From: Anaerolineaceae bacterium
Lineage (GTDB): Bacteria > Chloroflexota > Anaerolineae > Anaerolineales > Anaerolineaceae
Reading direction: 5' to 3'
DNA: 43,475 nucleotides
Assembly (NCBI GenBank): GCA_012797695.1
Contig: JAAZOQ010000305.1
Span: 1-43,475 of the forward strand
Shown: one piece after another, positions 1-7,302 of the stretch
Position numbering within the stretch: the first letter of the stretch is position 1
How the letters are laid out: each line of letters opens with the position of its first letter
Translations under genes and position numbers: made by a program
The notes under the pieces: generated by a model
Seen by the model: the letters and a program-made list of their open reading frames with translations, nothing else
Database searches by the model: none
What the model was told of the DNA's origin: nothing

Positions 1-362
1 AAACGAGAAGAACTGTCTGAACCAAAGACTTTGGCCAGCTCAATGGCTTCGTTGATCGCTACTTTGATAGGGGTAACTTCAGAGACGGCAAATTCCCACA
101 GGGCAATGCGCAGAATATTGCGGTCGATCACTGCTACCTGATCCATAGGCCATTCAGGAGCGTGTTCGGCGACGATAGCGTCCAGACAGTCAATGATGGG
201 AACGACTCCCATGACGATGGAACGCGAAAATTCCTGGATCTTTTCGTCCGTCTCTTCTTCTGAAAGCCGGGATTCCAGAATTTCTCCAATGGGATGCCCA
301 GTCAGGTCATATTCGTAAAGAACTTGCAAGGCGATGCCTCTTGCCTTGGTACGTGATTTCAT
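1..362 (-). CDS. nusB: NusB transcription antitermination factor, 3' end outside window
   Basis: The reading frame begins MKSRTKARGIALQVLYEYD and continues off the left edge, so about 120 residues are visible. NusB binds boxA RNA with NusE (S10) and supports antitermination of rRNA operons. The basic N-terminus followed by A-L-Q-V-L-Y-E-Y-D, and the later stretch D-Q-V-A-V-I-D-R-N-I-L-R-I-A, match the family. In NusB the latter part is the helical segment with the conserved D-R-x-I-L-R-x-A pattern. It starts nine bases after the Asp23-family gene; Asp23/YqhY next to nusB is a common arrangement in Gram-positive-type genomes. Identification is firm. Only the C-terminal quarter or less should be missing. 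Confidence 0.93.
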   Translation of the reverse strand, partial: MKSRTKARGIALQVLYEYDLTGHPIGEILESRLSEEETDEKIQEFSRSIVMGVVPIIDCLDAIVAEHAPEWPMDQVAVIDRNILRIALWEFAVSEVTPIKVAINEAIELAKVFGSDSSSR

Positions 363-371
363 TGATGAATT

Positions 372-719
372 CTACTTTTCTGCAAATGCGATATCTTCGA
401 CGTGAATGTTGATTTTCCCAACGTCCATTCCAACCATTTCAGAGATAGAGCGGGATACTTGATTTTGAATGTTGTGGCTGACATCGCGTACGTTGAAATC
501 GCGCTTCAAGACAACATAAAGATCAATGTAGACGACATCATCTTCGACTGAAATATCCACGCCTTCAGCCAAACCCTTTTTAAACAGGGTGTTGACTTCG
601 CGAGGGACTGGGGTGAGGTGGCTGACACCCTCTACGCTGAGCGCAGCGAGTTGGGCAATTGATACCAAAACCTCGGGTGCAATTGTCGTTTTGCCGATTG
701 ATTTTTGTTTCTTTTCCAT
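372..719 (-). CDS. Asp23/Gls24 family protein
   Basis: This small acidic protein has about 115 residues from the chosen start, MEKKQKSIGKTTIAPEVL. The pattern I-A-P-E-V-L-x-x-I-A, then G-V, then a V-D-V-Y-V-V-like strand region (here V-V-Y-I-D-L-Y-V-V-L) and an N-I-Q-x-x-V helix is typical of the Asp23/Gls24 (YqhY) family. These proteins are linked to envelope stress and, beside nusB, to control of acetyl-CoA carboxylase in Firmicutes; that role is known for relatives and is inference here. Longer starts exist upstream. I prefer this ATG because a GGAG lies about ten bases before it and because a TATAAT box at 757-762 would put the longer starts at or before the transcript start. Confidence 0.85.
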   Translation of the reverse strand: MEKKQKSIGKTTIAPEVLVSIAQLAALSVEGVSHLTPVPREVNTLFKKGLAEGVDISVEDDVVYIDLYVVLKRDFNVRDVSHNIQNQVSRSISEMVGMDVGKINIHVEDIAFAEK

Positions 720-756
720 GTGTAAATCACTCCATTCCGGCATGAAAACCTTATCC

Positions 757-762
757 ATTATA
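757..762 (-). promoter_or_regulatory. Possible -10 box for the Asp23-nusB pair
   Basis: A perfect TATAAT read on the minus strand lies about 38 bases upstream of the chosen Asp23 start codon. No convincing -35 hexamer is found 16-18 bases further up, so this is a candidate internal promoter only. The pair may also be read through from the esterase upstream. Confidence 0.35.
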
Positions 763-791
763 ACCCCAATCATTCTGAAAGGCCACGCACG

Positions 792-1538
792 CTACTGGTG
801 CGCGCGGATGAACTCAAGCACCGTGGCCTCTACGTCGGGGAGCTGCTGGTCGATCAGAATGCAGTGCGTCGAATTTTCCATCCAAACCAGCTCTTTGTCA
901 ACGGAGGCAATTCCTTCCAGTATCACAACCGAGCTCATTTGATCAATAGAGTGATCCAGTTTGCCCTGGAAAATTAGGGTCGGGGTAGACATGTTCTGCA
1001 TCTGATGGCGTACCTGTCGCTGCAATTTGCGTAATTGGGCGGCCGCGTGTAAGGGCACAACGTTGAAGCCCTGCCATTCCATGGTCTCGTCGACTCTTTT
1101 TTTGAAAATATAAGGCTTGAATGGCCAGATGAATTCCGCTGGCGCCAGCCCGGGAACCTGCAAAGCCGGGGCAAAGAGCAATGTGCCTGCAATATCGGGA
1201 TGACGAATGGAGAGCAGCATTGACAGCAGACCACCCATGGATTCACCCAAGACAAACACCTTATTGCATTCTGCTTTCAGACGCAGATACTCTTTTTCTA
1301 CGGCTTGATACCAGTCCTGCCAACTCACGCTGTTCATTTCCTCAATTGTATGGCCGTGACCAGGCAGCAAAGGGCCTGCAACTGTGTAGCCAAAGTCATG
1401 GAGAAACTTTGCGATTGGACGAACTTCAACCGTAGTGGCGGTGAAGCCATGCAGGGTCAGGACACCAATTGGGTTGCCTTTCCAAAAAAAGGAGGAACCA
1501 TCAAGATCGGCGTGTTGAAAGATTTTTGGAGTTTCCAT
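792..1538 (-). CDS. Alpha/beta hydrolase, Est30-type carboxylesterase
   Basis: The 248-residue single-domain serine hydrolase has an oxyanion-loop strand L-T-L-H-G-F-T-A (about 27-34) and the nucleophile elbow G-E-S-M-G (Ser100). The acid is probably Asp195 in Q-G-K-L-D-H, and the catalytic His225 is in S-T-H-C-I. Length and the H-G-F-T-x-T-x-x-x-V-R-P-I-A pattern resemble the small carboxylesterase/monoacylglycerol lipase group (Geobacillus Est30), cytoplasmic enzymes that cleave short to medium acyl esters. The natural substrate cannot be told. It starts three bases after the LarA-like gene stops, so the two are co-transcribed. Confidence 0.85.
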   Translation of the reverse strand: METPKIFQHADLDGSSFFWKGNPIGVLTLHGFTATTVEVRPIAKFLHDFGYTVAGPLLPGHGHTIEEMNSVSWQDWYQAVEKEYLRLKAECNKVFVLGESMGGLLSMLLSIRHPDIAGTLLFAPALQVPGLAPAEFIWPFKPYIFKKRVDETMEWQGFNVVPLHAAAQLRKLQRQVRHQMQNMSTPTLIFQGKLDHSIDQMSSVVILEGIASVDKELVWMENSTHCILIDQQLPDVEATVLEFIRAHQ

Positions 1539-1541
1539 TAT

Positions 1542-2810
1542 TTATCCCTCGAATACTGGAATGGTTGAAACGGCGTAAGGCATAATTGCTACAGTGTGAA
1601 TGTGTGGATTAATTTGAAAAGCAGTCTGGATGCCCTGATCAAGGCTGGAGCAGGGTTGCAGGAGCAAGCGCTGGACGGTTTCAGCCGGAATATTGGAGGT
1701 TAGCAGAATGGGATGCTTTTGCAAAATCCGGGCAATTTGAATGGCTTTATGGGGGCCTACTTGAAAGCCAAGCTGGTCAAATTTGCGATAAACGGCCTCG
1801 ATTGAATCTACTCCCTGCATGAAGTCGAGATAAGGTTGACTGCCGACCCCTTCTTCGCAAGCCGCGGCCAGTAGAATGATTCCACCCGGTTTCAGAGTCA
1901 GAGAGGCGTGCGTCATGGCTTTTTGCGCCTGATAGAGATTGATATCTTTGGGGAATCCGCCGGCAGAAGCAATTACCAGATCAGCCAATTGGGGCACAGG
2001 CTGCATCGAAACCTTGCGGGATTCACAAATTCCTGCCTGCATAACGGCTTGAGGCCGTCCCCAAAAACAAGACAGGATCTGCTTTTCGGAGTTCATTACT
2101 ACATTCAAAGCCAGATCCAGGTGAATCATGGCTCCAATTTCTTCAATATCCTGGCGTAACGGATTGTCTTCATAGTGACCAACATGAGCGGCTTCATCGA
2201 GAAGAAAGGCGTGGTTCGCGGTGATGGTTTTACGTCCACATACGCCGATGGAGGCGCTTTTTGCTCCTCCAGAAAAGCCAGCAAAGTGATGTGGTTCGAT
2301 ATTGCCAACGGCAATTCGCACGTCCGCGGCGTGGAAAAGGCGATTGACATAGACCGGGGTTTGCCGACTGGTTGTTCCTACGTAGATCAATTCCTGCTCC
2401 GCATCACAGTTGTGGGCCACAATGCGGTAATTTTGGATGATCTCGGGAGAGAGAATTTTATCAAATTCACTGGCGGTCATAGGTGTATGGGTACCCATAC
2501 CAATGAGAAAGGTAATTTGATCTGCAGAGATTCCCAGTTCTTTCAACTGGCGCAGCAGAGGCGGCAAAAGAACGGCGTGTGGCACGGGACGCGTTTTATC
2601 GTTGATGACAATTACTACCCGGTTTGTGGGCTGGAAGATATGTGACAGCGTGAGTCTTTCCAGCGGGTGATCAAGGGCTTTTTGAATGATCTGGGATGCG
2701 GACTGCTGGGGTTCAATTTTGGCAGGCAAAATCTCGTAAGAAGCTACCTGGTCCGGTAAAGAAAATTGCGTATAACCGTGCCCGTAATGAAACTGATAAG
2801 AGGTTGTCAT
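1542..2810 (-). CDS. LarA-like nickel-dependent racemase/epimerase (DUF2088)
   Basis: The 422-residue protein belongs to the LarA superfamily, whose founding member is lactate racemase, an enzyme using the nickel-pincer nucleotide (NPN) cofactor. The D-K-T-R-P motif sits at 71-75. The residues that in Lactiplantibacillus LarA bind or carry the cofactor and act in catalysis are present at nearly identical numbers: His108, His174, Lys184 (in G-F-S-G-G-A-K) and His200, with Gln296/Lys297 near the C-lobe site. The active site therefore looks intact. The substrate is unknown; relatives act on various 2-hydroxyacids and sugar acids. The start overlaps the MBL hydrolase stop by four bases (ATGA), so translation is coupled. 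The NPN-building genes larB, larC and larE are not in the window. Confidence 0.88.
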   Translation of the reverse strand: MTTSYQFHYGHGYTQFSLPDQVASYEILPAKIEPQQSASQIIQKALDHPLERLTLSHIFQPTNRVVIVINDKTRPVPHAVLLPPLLRQLKELGISADQITFLIGMGTHTPMTASEFDKILSPEIIQNYRIVAHNCDAEQELIYVGTTSRQTPVYVNRLFHAADVRIAVGNIEPHHFAGFSGGAKSASIGVCGRKTITANHAFLLDEAAHVGHYEDNPLRQDIEEIGAMIHLDLALNVVMNSEKQILSCFWGRPQAVMQAGICESRKVSMQPVPQLADLVIASAGGFPKDINLYQAQKAMTHASLTLKPGGIILLAAACEEGVGSQPYLDFMQGVDSIEAVYRKFDQLGFQVGPHKAIQIARILQKHPILLTSNIPAETVQRLLLQPCSSLDQGIQTAFQINPHIHTVAIMPYAVSTIPVFEG

Positions 2811-3463
2811 GCGTTCCGCTCGAGGTGATTTGAGTTGTGCCAGATCCCATGTCCGCCGTAGATGTGTTCTGGCTGTAACTGCAGTTGTCTTTCAAAAGAT
2901 ACTTGGGCTTTTTCGGGGTTCCAGGTGTTTGCACCGGAAGAAGGCTTTAGATGAGAACCGTGAATACGGATGGAATCCCCACTAAAGAGAGTTTTCGTTG
3001 CTTCTGACCAAAGAGAAATGTGACCGGGGGTATGGCCGGGTGTTTCGAGAATAGTTAATTTCCCGAGGTAGGGGAGGGTCTCCCCTTCTTGCAGAGTTTG
3101 TTGGATAGCGGCCGGCGGTACGTGCATGAGCGGCGCTGCCAAACCATAGAAGAGCTTTTCTATGGCGCCGACTGGTTTGACAATGCGCGAGACGTTGCCA
3201 GATTGGATTGCCTGGGCCTCAAGCGGTGAGGCGGCGCAGAGCACGGCCGGGAATTGATTTTGAAGGCGCTGCAGGCAGCCGTCATGATCGCCGTCGGCAT
3301 GGGTAATCACGATCTTTTCGGGTCGGCAAGAAGCTGCCCGGAACGATCTCATAAGATGCGCATAGTTGTACTCAATTCCAGTGTCGATCAGCAAAGCTGC
3401 AGTTTTGCCTACGATCAAATATTGATTGGAAATAGGGGAAGTAATTGCAATGATCCGATCCAT
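2807..3463 (-). CDS. MBL-fold metallo-hydrolase
   Basis: The 218-residue metallo-beta-lactamase-fold protein has the metal motif T-H-A-D-G-D-H-D-G (His55, Asp57, Asp59, His60), then T-P-G-H-T-P-G-H (His144), F-S-G-D-S (Asp163) and G-G-H-G (His205). The second position of the usual HxHxDH motif is Asp instead of His. This substitution occurs in some glyoxalase II-like and lactonase-like members and may alter metal preference. It is the first gene of the run leading into the LarA-like gene, which overlaps it by four bases, so a joint pathway on a hydroxyacid or its thioester or lactone is plausible but unproven. An AGGA lies seven bases before the ATG. Confidence 0.85.
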   Translation of the reverse strand: MDRIIAITSPISNQYLIVGKTAALLIDTGIEYNYAHLMRSFRAASCRPEKIVITHADGDHDGCLQRLQNQFPAVLCAASPLEAQAIQSGNVSRIVKPVGAIEKLFYGLAAPLMHVPPAAIQQTLQEGETLPYLGKLTILETPGHTPGHISLWSEATKTLFSGDSIRIHGSHLKPSSGANTWNPEKAQVSFERQLQLQPEHIYGGHGIWHNSNHLERNA

Positions 3464-3482
3464 CGATTTTTCCTATGGCTTT

Positions 3483-3488
3483 ATTATA
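3483..3488 (-). promoter_or_regulatory. -10 box for the MBL-LarA-esterase operon
   Basis: TATAAT on the minus strand lies about 20 bases upstream of the MBL hydrolase ATG. The hexamer 17 bases further upstream is TGTAAA, a weak match to the -35 consensus. Confidence 0.45.
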
Positions 3489-3557
3489 TTGTCTTTGTCC
3501 GGTTTTTACACAGAATTGCGTGGATCGGGGGAGGGCTGAAAAACCAGTAAAGCTCAT

Positions 3558-3585
3558 GGTTTCGATAAGTATTATTATAATAAAC
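3558..3585 (+). other. dif-like 11-6-11 sequence upstream of the Xer-type recombinase
   Basis: Left arm GGTTTCGATAA, six-base spacer GTATTA, right arm TTATAATAAAC. The arrangement, with inner ends ATAA and TTAT around a six-base spacer, matches bacterial dif sites; from memory it agrees with E. coli dif at about 17 of 28 positions. It lies 45 bases before a tyrosine recombinase start codon and just upstream of that gene's -10 box. AT-rich promoter DNA can imitate such a site, so this is a candidate only. Confidence 0.35.
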
Positions 3586-3589
3586 ATGC

Positions 3590-3595
3590 TATAAT
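3590..3595 (+). promoter_or_regulatory. -10 box of the tyrosine recombinase gene
   Basis: TATAAT lies 35 bases upstream of the start codon, and AAAGGAG at 3614-3620 serves as ribosome binding site. The -35 region is unclear because it would fall inside the dif-like sequence. Confidence 0.45.
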
Positions 3596-3630
3596 CGTAG
3601 TAACGATGATCCTAAAGGAGATTTTGTGAG

Positions 3631-4608
3631 ATGATCACCATCCAGAACGCTATTGACCAGTATCTTGAATCTGTCCGATTGGCACGCAGCGCGCGCACCG
3701 CGGTGACCTACGCCAATGCCATGCACTATTTTATTGAAACACTGCAGCGTCATGGCCTGGATACCGAGAAGGATGATCTTTCTCGACTCAATGAGGATGC
3801 CATTACCTGGTTGGCGCAGGACCTCAAGTCTTTGGCTGCCACAACGGAACGGCTGTATCTGACGGCCGCCACAGGCTTCTATTCTTTTCTGGCTGCCGAT
3901 AATCTGGCCAATGTGAACCTGCCCCGAATCAAGATGCTCATCCAGCAGCGTGCCAGACGGCCTGGACAGCGCTTACCGCAGTTCCCGGTCAAAGCCATTG
4001 AAAAAGTTCTGCTATGCGCAACTGATCTCTCCAAGAAGCCCTATGAAACGAGCGAAGAGCGGCTGATCAATCTGCGGGATCGGGCTTTTTTGCTGACGCT
4101 GGCGGATACCGGGCTGCGCGTGCACGAGGCCTGTGCCCTGCGGCGCGGCGATCTGGACTGGAATGAAGGGAAAGCCATGATTATCGGCAAAGGCAATCGG
4201 CAGGACATTGTGCGCTTTTCAACGCGGGCCACAGATGCCTTATCTGATTACCTGAACGCTCGCCGCGAGATCGATGGCTCTTCGAACCGGGCGCTCTCTT
4301 CTTTACCGCTCTTCGCACGTCACGACCGCGGTGCTGGCAGCAAGATTAAACCCATGACCACGACCACAGGCCGCAATATTGTGACCAGCCGCGTAGAAGA
4401 GTTTCTAGGCAAAGAAGCCGTGGGCACGATCACTCCACACTCATTTCGGCATTATTTCGTCACTCGCGTGTTGCGCTCTTCCGGGAATCTCAAACTGGCT
4501 CAGGAGCTGGCACGGCATAAGAATATTGCAGTGACCCAACGCTATGCTCACCTCACCGATGACGAACTGGATAAAGGCTACTGGGAAGCCATTGAAGAAA
4601 AGAAATAA
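3631..4608 (+). CDS. Tyrosine recombinase/integrase, XerC/XerD-like
   Basis: The 325-residue site-specific recombinase has an N-terminal SAM-like core-binding domain (about 1-105) and a C-terminal catalytic domain (about 115-320). All catalytic residues are visible: Arg163 in D-T-G-L-R-V-H-E-A, Lys187 in the I-G-K-G-N hairpin, His270 and Arg273 in H-S-F-R-H, His296 in A-R-H-K, and the nucleophile Tyr305 in T-Q-R-Y-A-H. Length and motif spacing fit XerC/XerD/XerH-type chromosome-dimer recombinases better than phage integrases. It is a lone plus-strand gene between minus-strand operons, with its own promoter and terminator. No phage genes or attachment duplication with a tRNA are nearby. Whether it resolves chromosome dimers or moves a lost element cannot be told from this window. 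Confidence 0.9.
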   Translation: MITIQNAIDQYLESVRLARSARTAVTYANAMHYFIETLQRHGLDTEKDDLSRLNEDAITWLAQDLKSLAATTERLYLTAATGFYSFLAADNLANVNLPRIKMLIQQRARRPGQRLPQFPVKAIEKVLLCATDLSKKPYETSEERLINLRDRAFLLTLADTGLRVHEACALRRGDLDWNEGKAMIIGKGNRQDIVRFSTRATDALSDYLNARREIDGSSNRALSSLPLFARHDRGAGSKIKPMTTTTGRNIVTSRVEEFLGKEAVGTITPHSFRHYFVTRVLRSSGNLKLAQELARHKNIAVTQRYAHLTDDELDKGYWEAIEEKK

Positions 4609-4613
4609 AAAAA

Positions 4614-4640
4614 ATCCGCTCCGAGTTTCTCGGAGCGGAT
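4614..4640 (-). terminator. Intrinsic terminator between recombinase and csp (convergent genes)
   Basis: A perfect 12-bp stem (ATCCGCTCCGAG and its complement) surrounds a three-base loop. On the minus strand it is followed by a run of eight T, giving a strong terminator for csp. On the plus strand only a short T stretch follows, so it may stop the recombinase transcript less efficiently. Confidence 0.9.
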
Positions 4641-4663
4641 CCAGTTTATGCAATATTGTTTAA

Positions 4664-4876
4664 TTACTTGACAACAACAACATTACTTGCCTGGAGGCCT
4701 TTCGGGCCTTTTTCGATAGAAAACTCGACTTTTTGGCCTTCTTCAAGGTTGCGATAACCCTCGCCCTGGATAGCGGAGAAGTGCACGAAGACATCCTCGC
4801 CGCCTTCGCGGGAAATGAAGCCATAACCTTTGGTTCCGTTGAACCACTTGACCGTACCGACGATCCGTTCAGACAT
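4664..4876 (-). CDS. csp: Cold-shock domain protein (CspA/CspB family)
   Basis: The 70-residue single OB-fold nucleic-acid chaperone has RNP1 K-G-Y-G-F-I (16-21), RNP2 V-F-V-H-F (29-33), and the N-terminal G-T-V-K-W-F-N that defines the family. It binds single-stranded RNA and melts secondary structure, in cold or general stress. The ribosome binding site AGGAGG lies seven bases before the ATG. The gene has a 140-base leader with its own promoter and an internal terminator-like hairpin (described separately). It lies downstream of typA on the same strand. Both products affect cold growth and ribosome function in other bacteria, but the separate promoter suggests independent control. Confidence 0.97.
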   Translation of the reverse strand: MSERIVGTVKWFNGTKGYGFISREGGEDVFVHFSAIQGEGYRNLEEGQKVEFSIEKGPKGLQASNVVVVK

Positions 4877-4941
4877 TTATTTGCCTCCTATAGCAAAACG
4901 ACCAAATATTAGGATAGTGTTTTCGTTCTATCGGAGCGGTC

Positions 4942-4982
4942 AAAAAAAGACAGCCCTGGTGCTTTCACGCCTTGGGGTTGTC
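4942..4982 (-). terminator. Terminator-like hairpin inside the csp 5' leader (candidate attenuator)
   Basis: Read on the minus strand, positions 4982-4949 form a 34-base stem-loop. Its outer stem GACA/TGTC and CCC/GGG blocks and an inner GTG-AAAG-CAC hairpin are followed immediately by seven T at 4948-4942. It lies downstream of the likely csp promoter and about 65 bases before the csp start codon, so it would end transcripts prematurely unless an alternative fold or factor prevents it. It could also simply stop read-through from typA. Confidence 0.65.
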
Positions 4983-5016
4983 TTTTTACATCCAACAAGA
5001 ACTACTAAGCATCCTA

Positions 5017-5053
5017 CGCGAATAACTTTATCATAATTATTCGCGAAAGTCAA
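5017..5053 (-). promoter_or_regulatory. csp promoter with overlapping operator-like dyad
   Basis: On the minus strand TTGACT (5053-5048), a 17-base spacer and TAAAGT (5030-5025) preceded by an extended TG form a good sigma-A promoter. A perfect 9-bp inverted repeat, CGCGAATAA at 5017-5025 and TTATTCGCG at 5037-5045 with 11 bases between, covers the -10 box and most of the spacer. This is the position of a repressor operator. The predicted leader is about 140 bases. Confidence 0.7.
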
Positions 5054-5084
5054 TAGCATTTGTTAATCAAAATTTAACAAACTT

Positions 5085-6944
5085 TTAGTCTTCGGCCAAA
5101 ACTTCTTTGGCCTTCTTGGATTGCTTGCCGCGTTCTTCAGTATCCAGAATGCGCTTGCGAATGCGGTAATTGAGCGGTGTTACCTCGAGCAGCTCATCCT
5201 CGGCCAGATATTCGATGGCCTGATCCAGGCTCATTTCCAGTGGCGGGGTCAAGCGGATTTCGATATCCTTGTTCGAAGAACGCATGTTGGTCAGGTGCTT
5301 CTTCTTGCATACGTTGACGGTCACGTCATCCGGGCGCTGGGTTTCGCCGACCACCATACCTTCGTAGACATCCACCCCGGCGCCATAGAACAGGACGCCT
5401 CTCTCTTCGGCGTTCTTCAGCCCATAAGTAGAAGCCTGCCCGGTTTCCCAGGCGACGATGGAACTGGTGGCACGGGCCGAGATTGGGCCGGCCAGAGGCA
5501 GATAACCATGGAAAAGGGTGTTCAGAATACCCATGCCGCGGGTGGCGGTCAGAAACTGATAGCGGAAGCCCAACAGGCCGCGAGTTGGCACCAGATAGCT
5601 CAGGTGCACGGTGTTATCGGGATTGTTGGTCATATCCAGCATTTTGCCACGGCGATTGCCCAACATTTCGACCACAGTTCCAACGGTATCGGGACTGGTA
5701 TCGATGGAAAGGTCTTCAAACGGTTCCAGCACTTCCCCATTGGGACCAGATTTGAAAATGGCCTCGGGCCGGGAAACCTGAAATTCATAGCCTTCACGGC
5801 GCATGGTTTCGATCAAAATAGCCAGATGCAGCTCTCCCCTACCCGAAACCAGGAAGGTATCTGGACTGTCTGTTTCTTCTACACGCAATGCTACGTTATT
5901 TTTCAATTCATCAAAGAGGCGATCCCGCAATTTGCGCGAAGTACTCCATTTGCCCTCTTTGCCGGTGAAGGGCGACGTGTTGACGCCAAAGGTCATGCGC
6001 ACGGTAGGCTCTTCGACGGTGATGGTCGGCAGTGCTACCGGATGCTCGGCATCGGCCAGTGTTTCGCCAATGTTGATGGCTTCGAGGCCGGCAATGGCCA
6101 CGATGTCCCCTGCAGTGGCTGATTCCACCTCAACCTTATCCAGGCCCTGGTAGACGTACAAATAACGGGCGCGTTCGGGAACAATGGTGCCGTCTTTGAG
6201 GATGCGGGCCACTGGTGCACCGGCGACCATCTTACCGGCATGAATGCGGCCAACGGCAGTGACGCCGCGGTAATCATCGTAGCCCAGATTGGTAACCAGA
6301 AGCTGCAGGGGCGCATCTACATCCACGACCGGGGCCGGAACGTTTTCAAGGATGGCGTTGAAAAGAGGCTGCAAATTCGGTTCGAGTTGATAGGTCAGCC
6401 CGGCCTGCTGGGTAATGGCGTTGCAGTAAATAATGGGGAAATCACACTGCTCATCATTGGCGCCCAGTTCCACAAAGAGATCAAAGGTCAGGTTGACGGC
6501 GCGTTCGGGGTCAGCGTCTTTGCGGTCCATTTTGTTGATGACCACAATGGCCTTGTGACCCATTTCGAGCGCTTTCTTGAGCACAAAGCGGGTCTGCGGC
6601 ATAGGGCCTTCTGCGGCATCGACGAGCAGCAGTACACCATCGACCATGTTCATGACACGCTCTACCTCACCACCAAAATCGGCGTGCCCTGGGGTATCGA
6701 CAATATTAATTTTGACCATCTCCCCAGTTTTGGGATCGGGGATGGTAATGGCCGTATTTTTGGCCAGAATGGTAATACCACGCTCGCGCTCCAGGTCATT
6801 GGAGTCCATGACGCGCTCCTGCACCTGCTGATTTTCACGAAATACGCGGGCCTGTTTGAGTAAACCGTCTACCAGTGTCGTCTTGCCATGATCAACGTGA
6901 GCGATAATGGCAACGTTGCGAATATCATTGCGAACTTTTTCCAT
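5085..6944 (-). CDS. typA: TypA/BipA ribosome-associated translational GTPase
   Basis: This 619-residue translation-factor GTPase related to EF-G has the G1 motif A-H-V-D-H-G-K-T (15-22), the R-G-I-T-I switch I sequence, G3 D-T-P-G (83-86) and G4 N-K-M-D (137-140). The EF-G-like domains and the BipA-specific C-terminal domain (the [10 protein letters not shown] region) follow, and the length is normal for the family. BipA/TypA binds 70S ribosomes and assists assembly and translation under cold and other stress. It is monocistronic or loosely linked to csp downstream. The ribosome binding site is weak (GGAT about ten bases from ATG). A lysine-rich C-terminus is typical. Confidence 0.97.
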   Translation of the reverse strand: MEKVRNDIRNVAIIAHVDHGKTTLVDGLLKQARVFRENQQVQERVMDSNDLERERGITILAKNTAITIPDPKTGEMVKINIVDTPGHADFGGEVERVMNMVDGVLLLVDAAEGPMPQTRFVLKKALEMGHKAIVVINKMDRKDADPERAVNLTFDLFVELGANDEQCDFPIIYCNAITQQAGLTYQLEPNLQPLFNAILENVPAPVVDVDAPLQLLVTNLGYDDYRGVTAVGRIHAGKMVAGAPVARILKDGTIVPERARYLYVYQGLDKVEVESATAGDIVAIAGLEAINIGETLADAEHPVALPTITVEEPTVRMTFGVNTSPFTGKEGKWSTSRKLRDRLFDELKNNVALRVEETDSPDTFLVSGRGELHLAILIETMRREGYEFQVSRPEAIFKSGPNGEVLEPFEDLSIDTSPDTVGTVVEMLGNRRGKMLDMTNNPDNTVHLSYLVPTRGLLGFRYQFLTATRGMGILNTLFHGYLPLAGPISARATSSIVAWETGQASTYGLKNAEERGVLFYGAGVDVYEGMVVGETQRPDDVTVNVCKKKHLTNMRSSNKDIEIRLTPPLEMSLDQAIEYLAEDELLEVTPLNYRIRKRILDTEERGKQSKKAKEVLAED

Positions 6945-6990
6945 GAGTTGAATCCAGTCTCTAATACCCTTCCAGAATTAACAACCCTTT

Positions 6991-7018
6991 ATCTTATCAG
7001 AGGCGCGCTTTCTTGAAA
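6991..7018 (-). promoter_or_regulatory. Probable typA promoter
   Basis: On the minus strand TTTCAA (7018-7013), a 16-base spacer and TAAGAT (6996-6991) preceded by an extended TG give a moderate sigma-A match about 47 bases upstream of the typA start. Confidence 0.45.
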
Positions 7019-7300
7019 AGGGTCACTTTTGTCATTGTTACGACCAAGTTATAGCGTCCCCTTTTCTCGAAGGAAATTACAGAGATGGGTTCCTTCCGCG
7101 AATCAGAGCGAATGAAAAGAGCAAAAAAGTTTGAAATGGAATTCACCTTCATGGTTTCGATAACTGAGGGCCCCTCCAAAAAAACGAGGGCGAGCGAATC
7201 GAAACGATTCTCTTCCAGTGTTCCCCAACCCAGCAACAGGGGCCGCGCTAAACAGAAAATATGTTCCATACTTTACTTATAGCCCAGGTGTCAAGTTTGC
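7019..7300. other. Gene-poor stretch with possible structured RNA (minus strand)
   Basis: No recognisable protein gene is seen here. The longest open frame (90 codons, minus, 7269-6997) lacks a ribosome binding site and resembles nothing known to me. On the minus strand a TTGACA (7295-7290 region) lies about 18 bases before a TATGGA hexamer. Downstream of it are nested complementary blocks: GGGG plus CGCT near 7239-7249 with AGCG and CCCC at 7053-7061, AACCC 7227-7231 with GGGTT 7087-7091, and an inner perfect hairpin GAATCG-AAA-CGATTC at 7196-7210. This could be a small non-coding RNA or chance pairing. Confidence 0.3.
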
Positions 7301-7302
7301 CG

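Noticed and set aside
3631-4608. Prophage or integrative element led by the tyrosine recombinase
   Set aside because: No phage structural, replication or cargo genes nearby, no tRNA attachment site; neighbours are core genes.
5022-5040. Second dif-like site in the csp promoter
   Set aside because: The ATAA and TTAT ends are not separated by six bases. The symmetry is that of a 9-11-9 operator dyad, not an 11-6-11 recombination site.
5121-6122. 333-codon open frame antisense to typA
   Set aside because: It lies wholly opposite a firm housekeeping gene, is rich in His/Gln/Gly as expected from reverse-frame reading, and has no domain.
6997-7269. 90-codon open frame on the minus strand upstream of typA
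   Set aside because: It has no ribosome binding site, unremarkable composition and no recognisable motif. The region is described as gene-poor with possible RNA instead.
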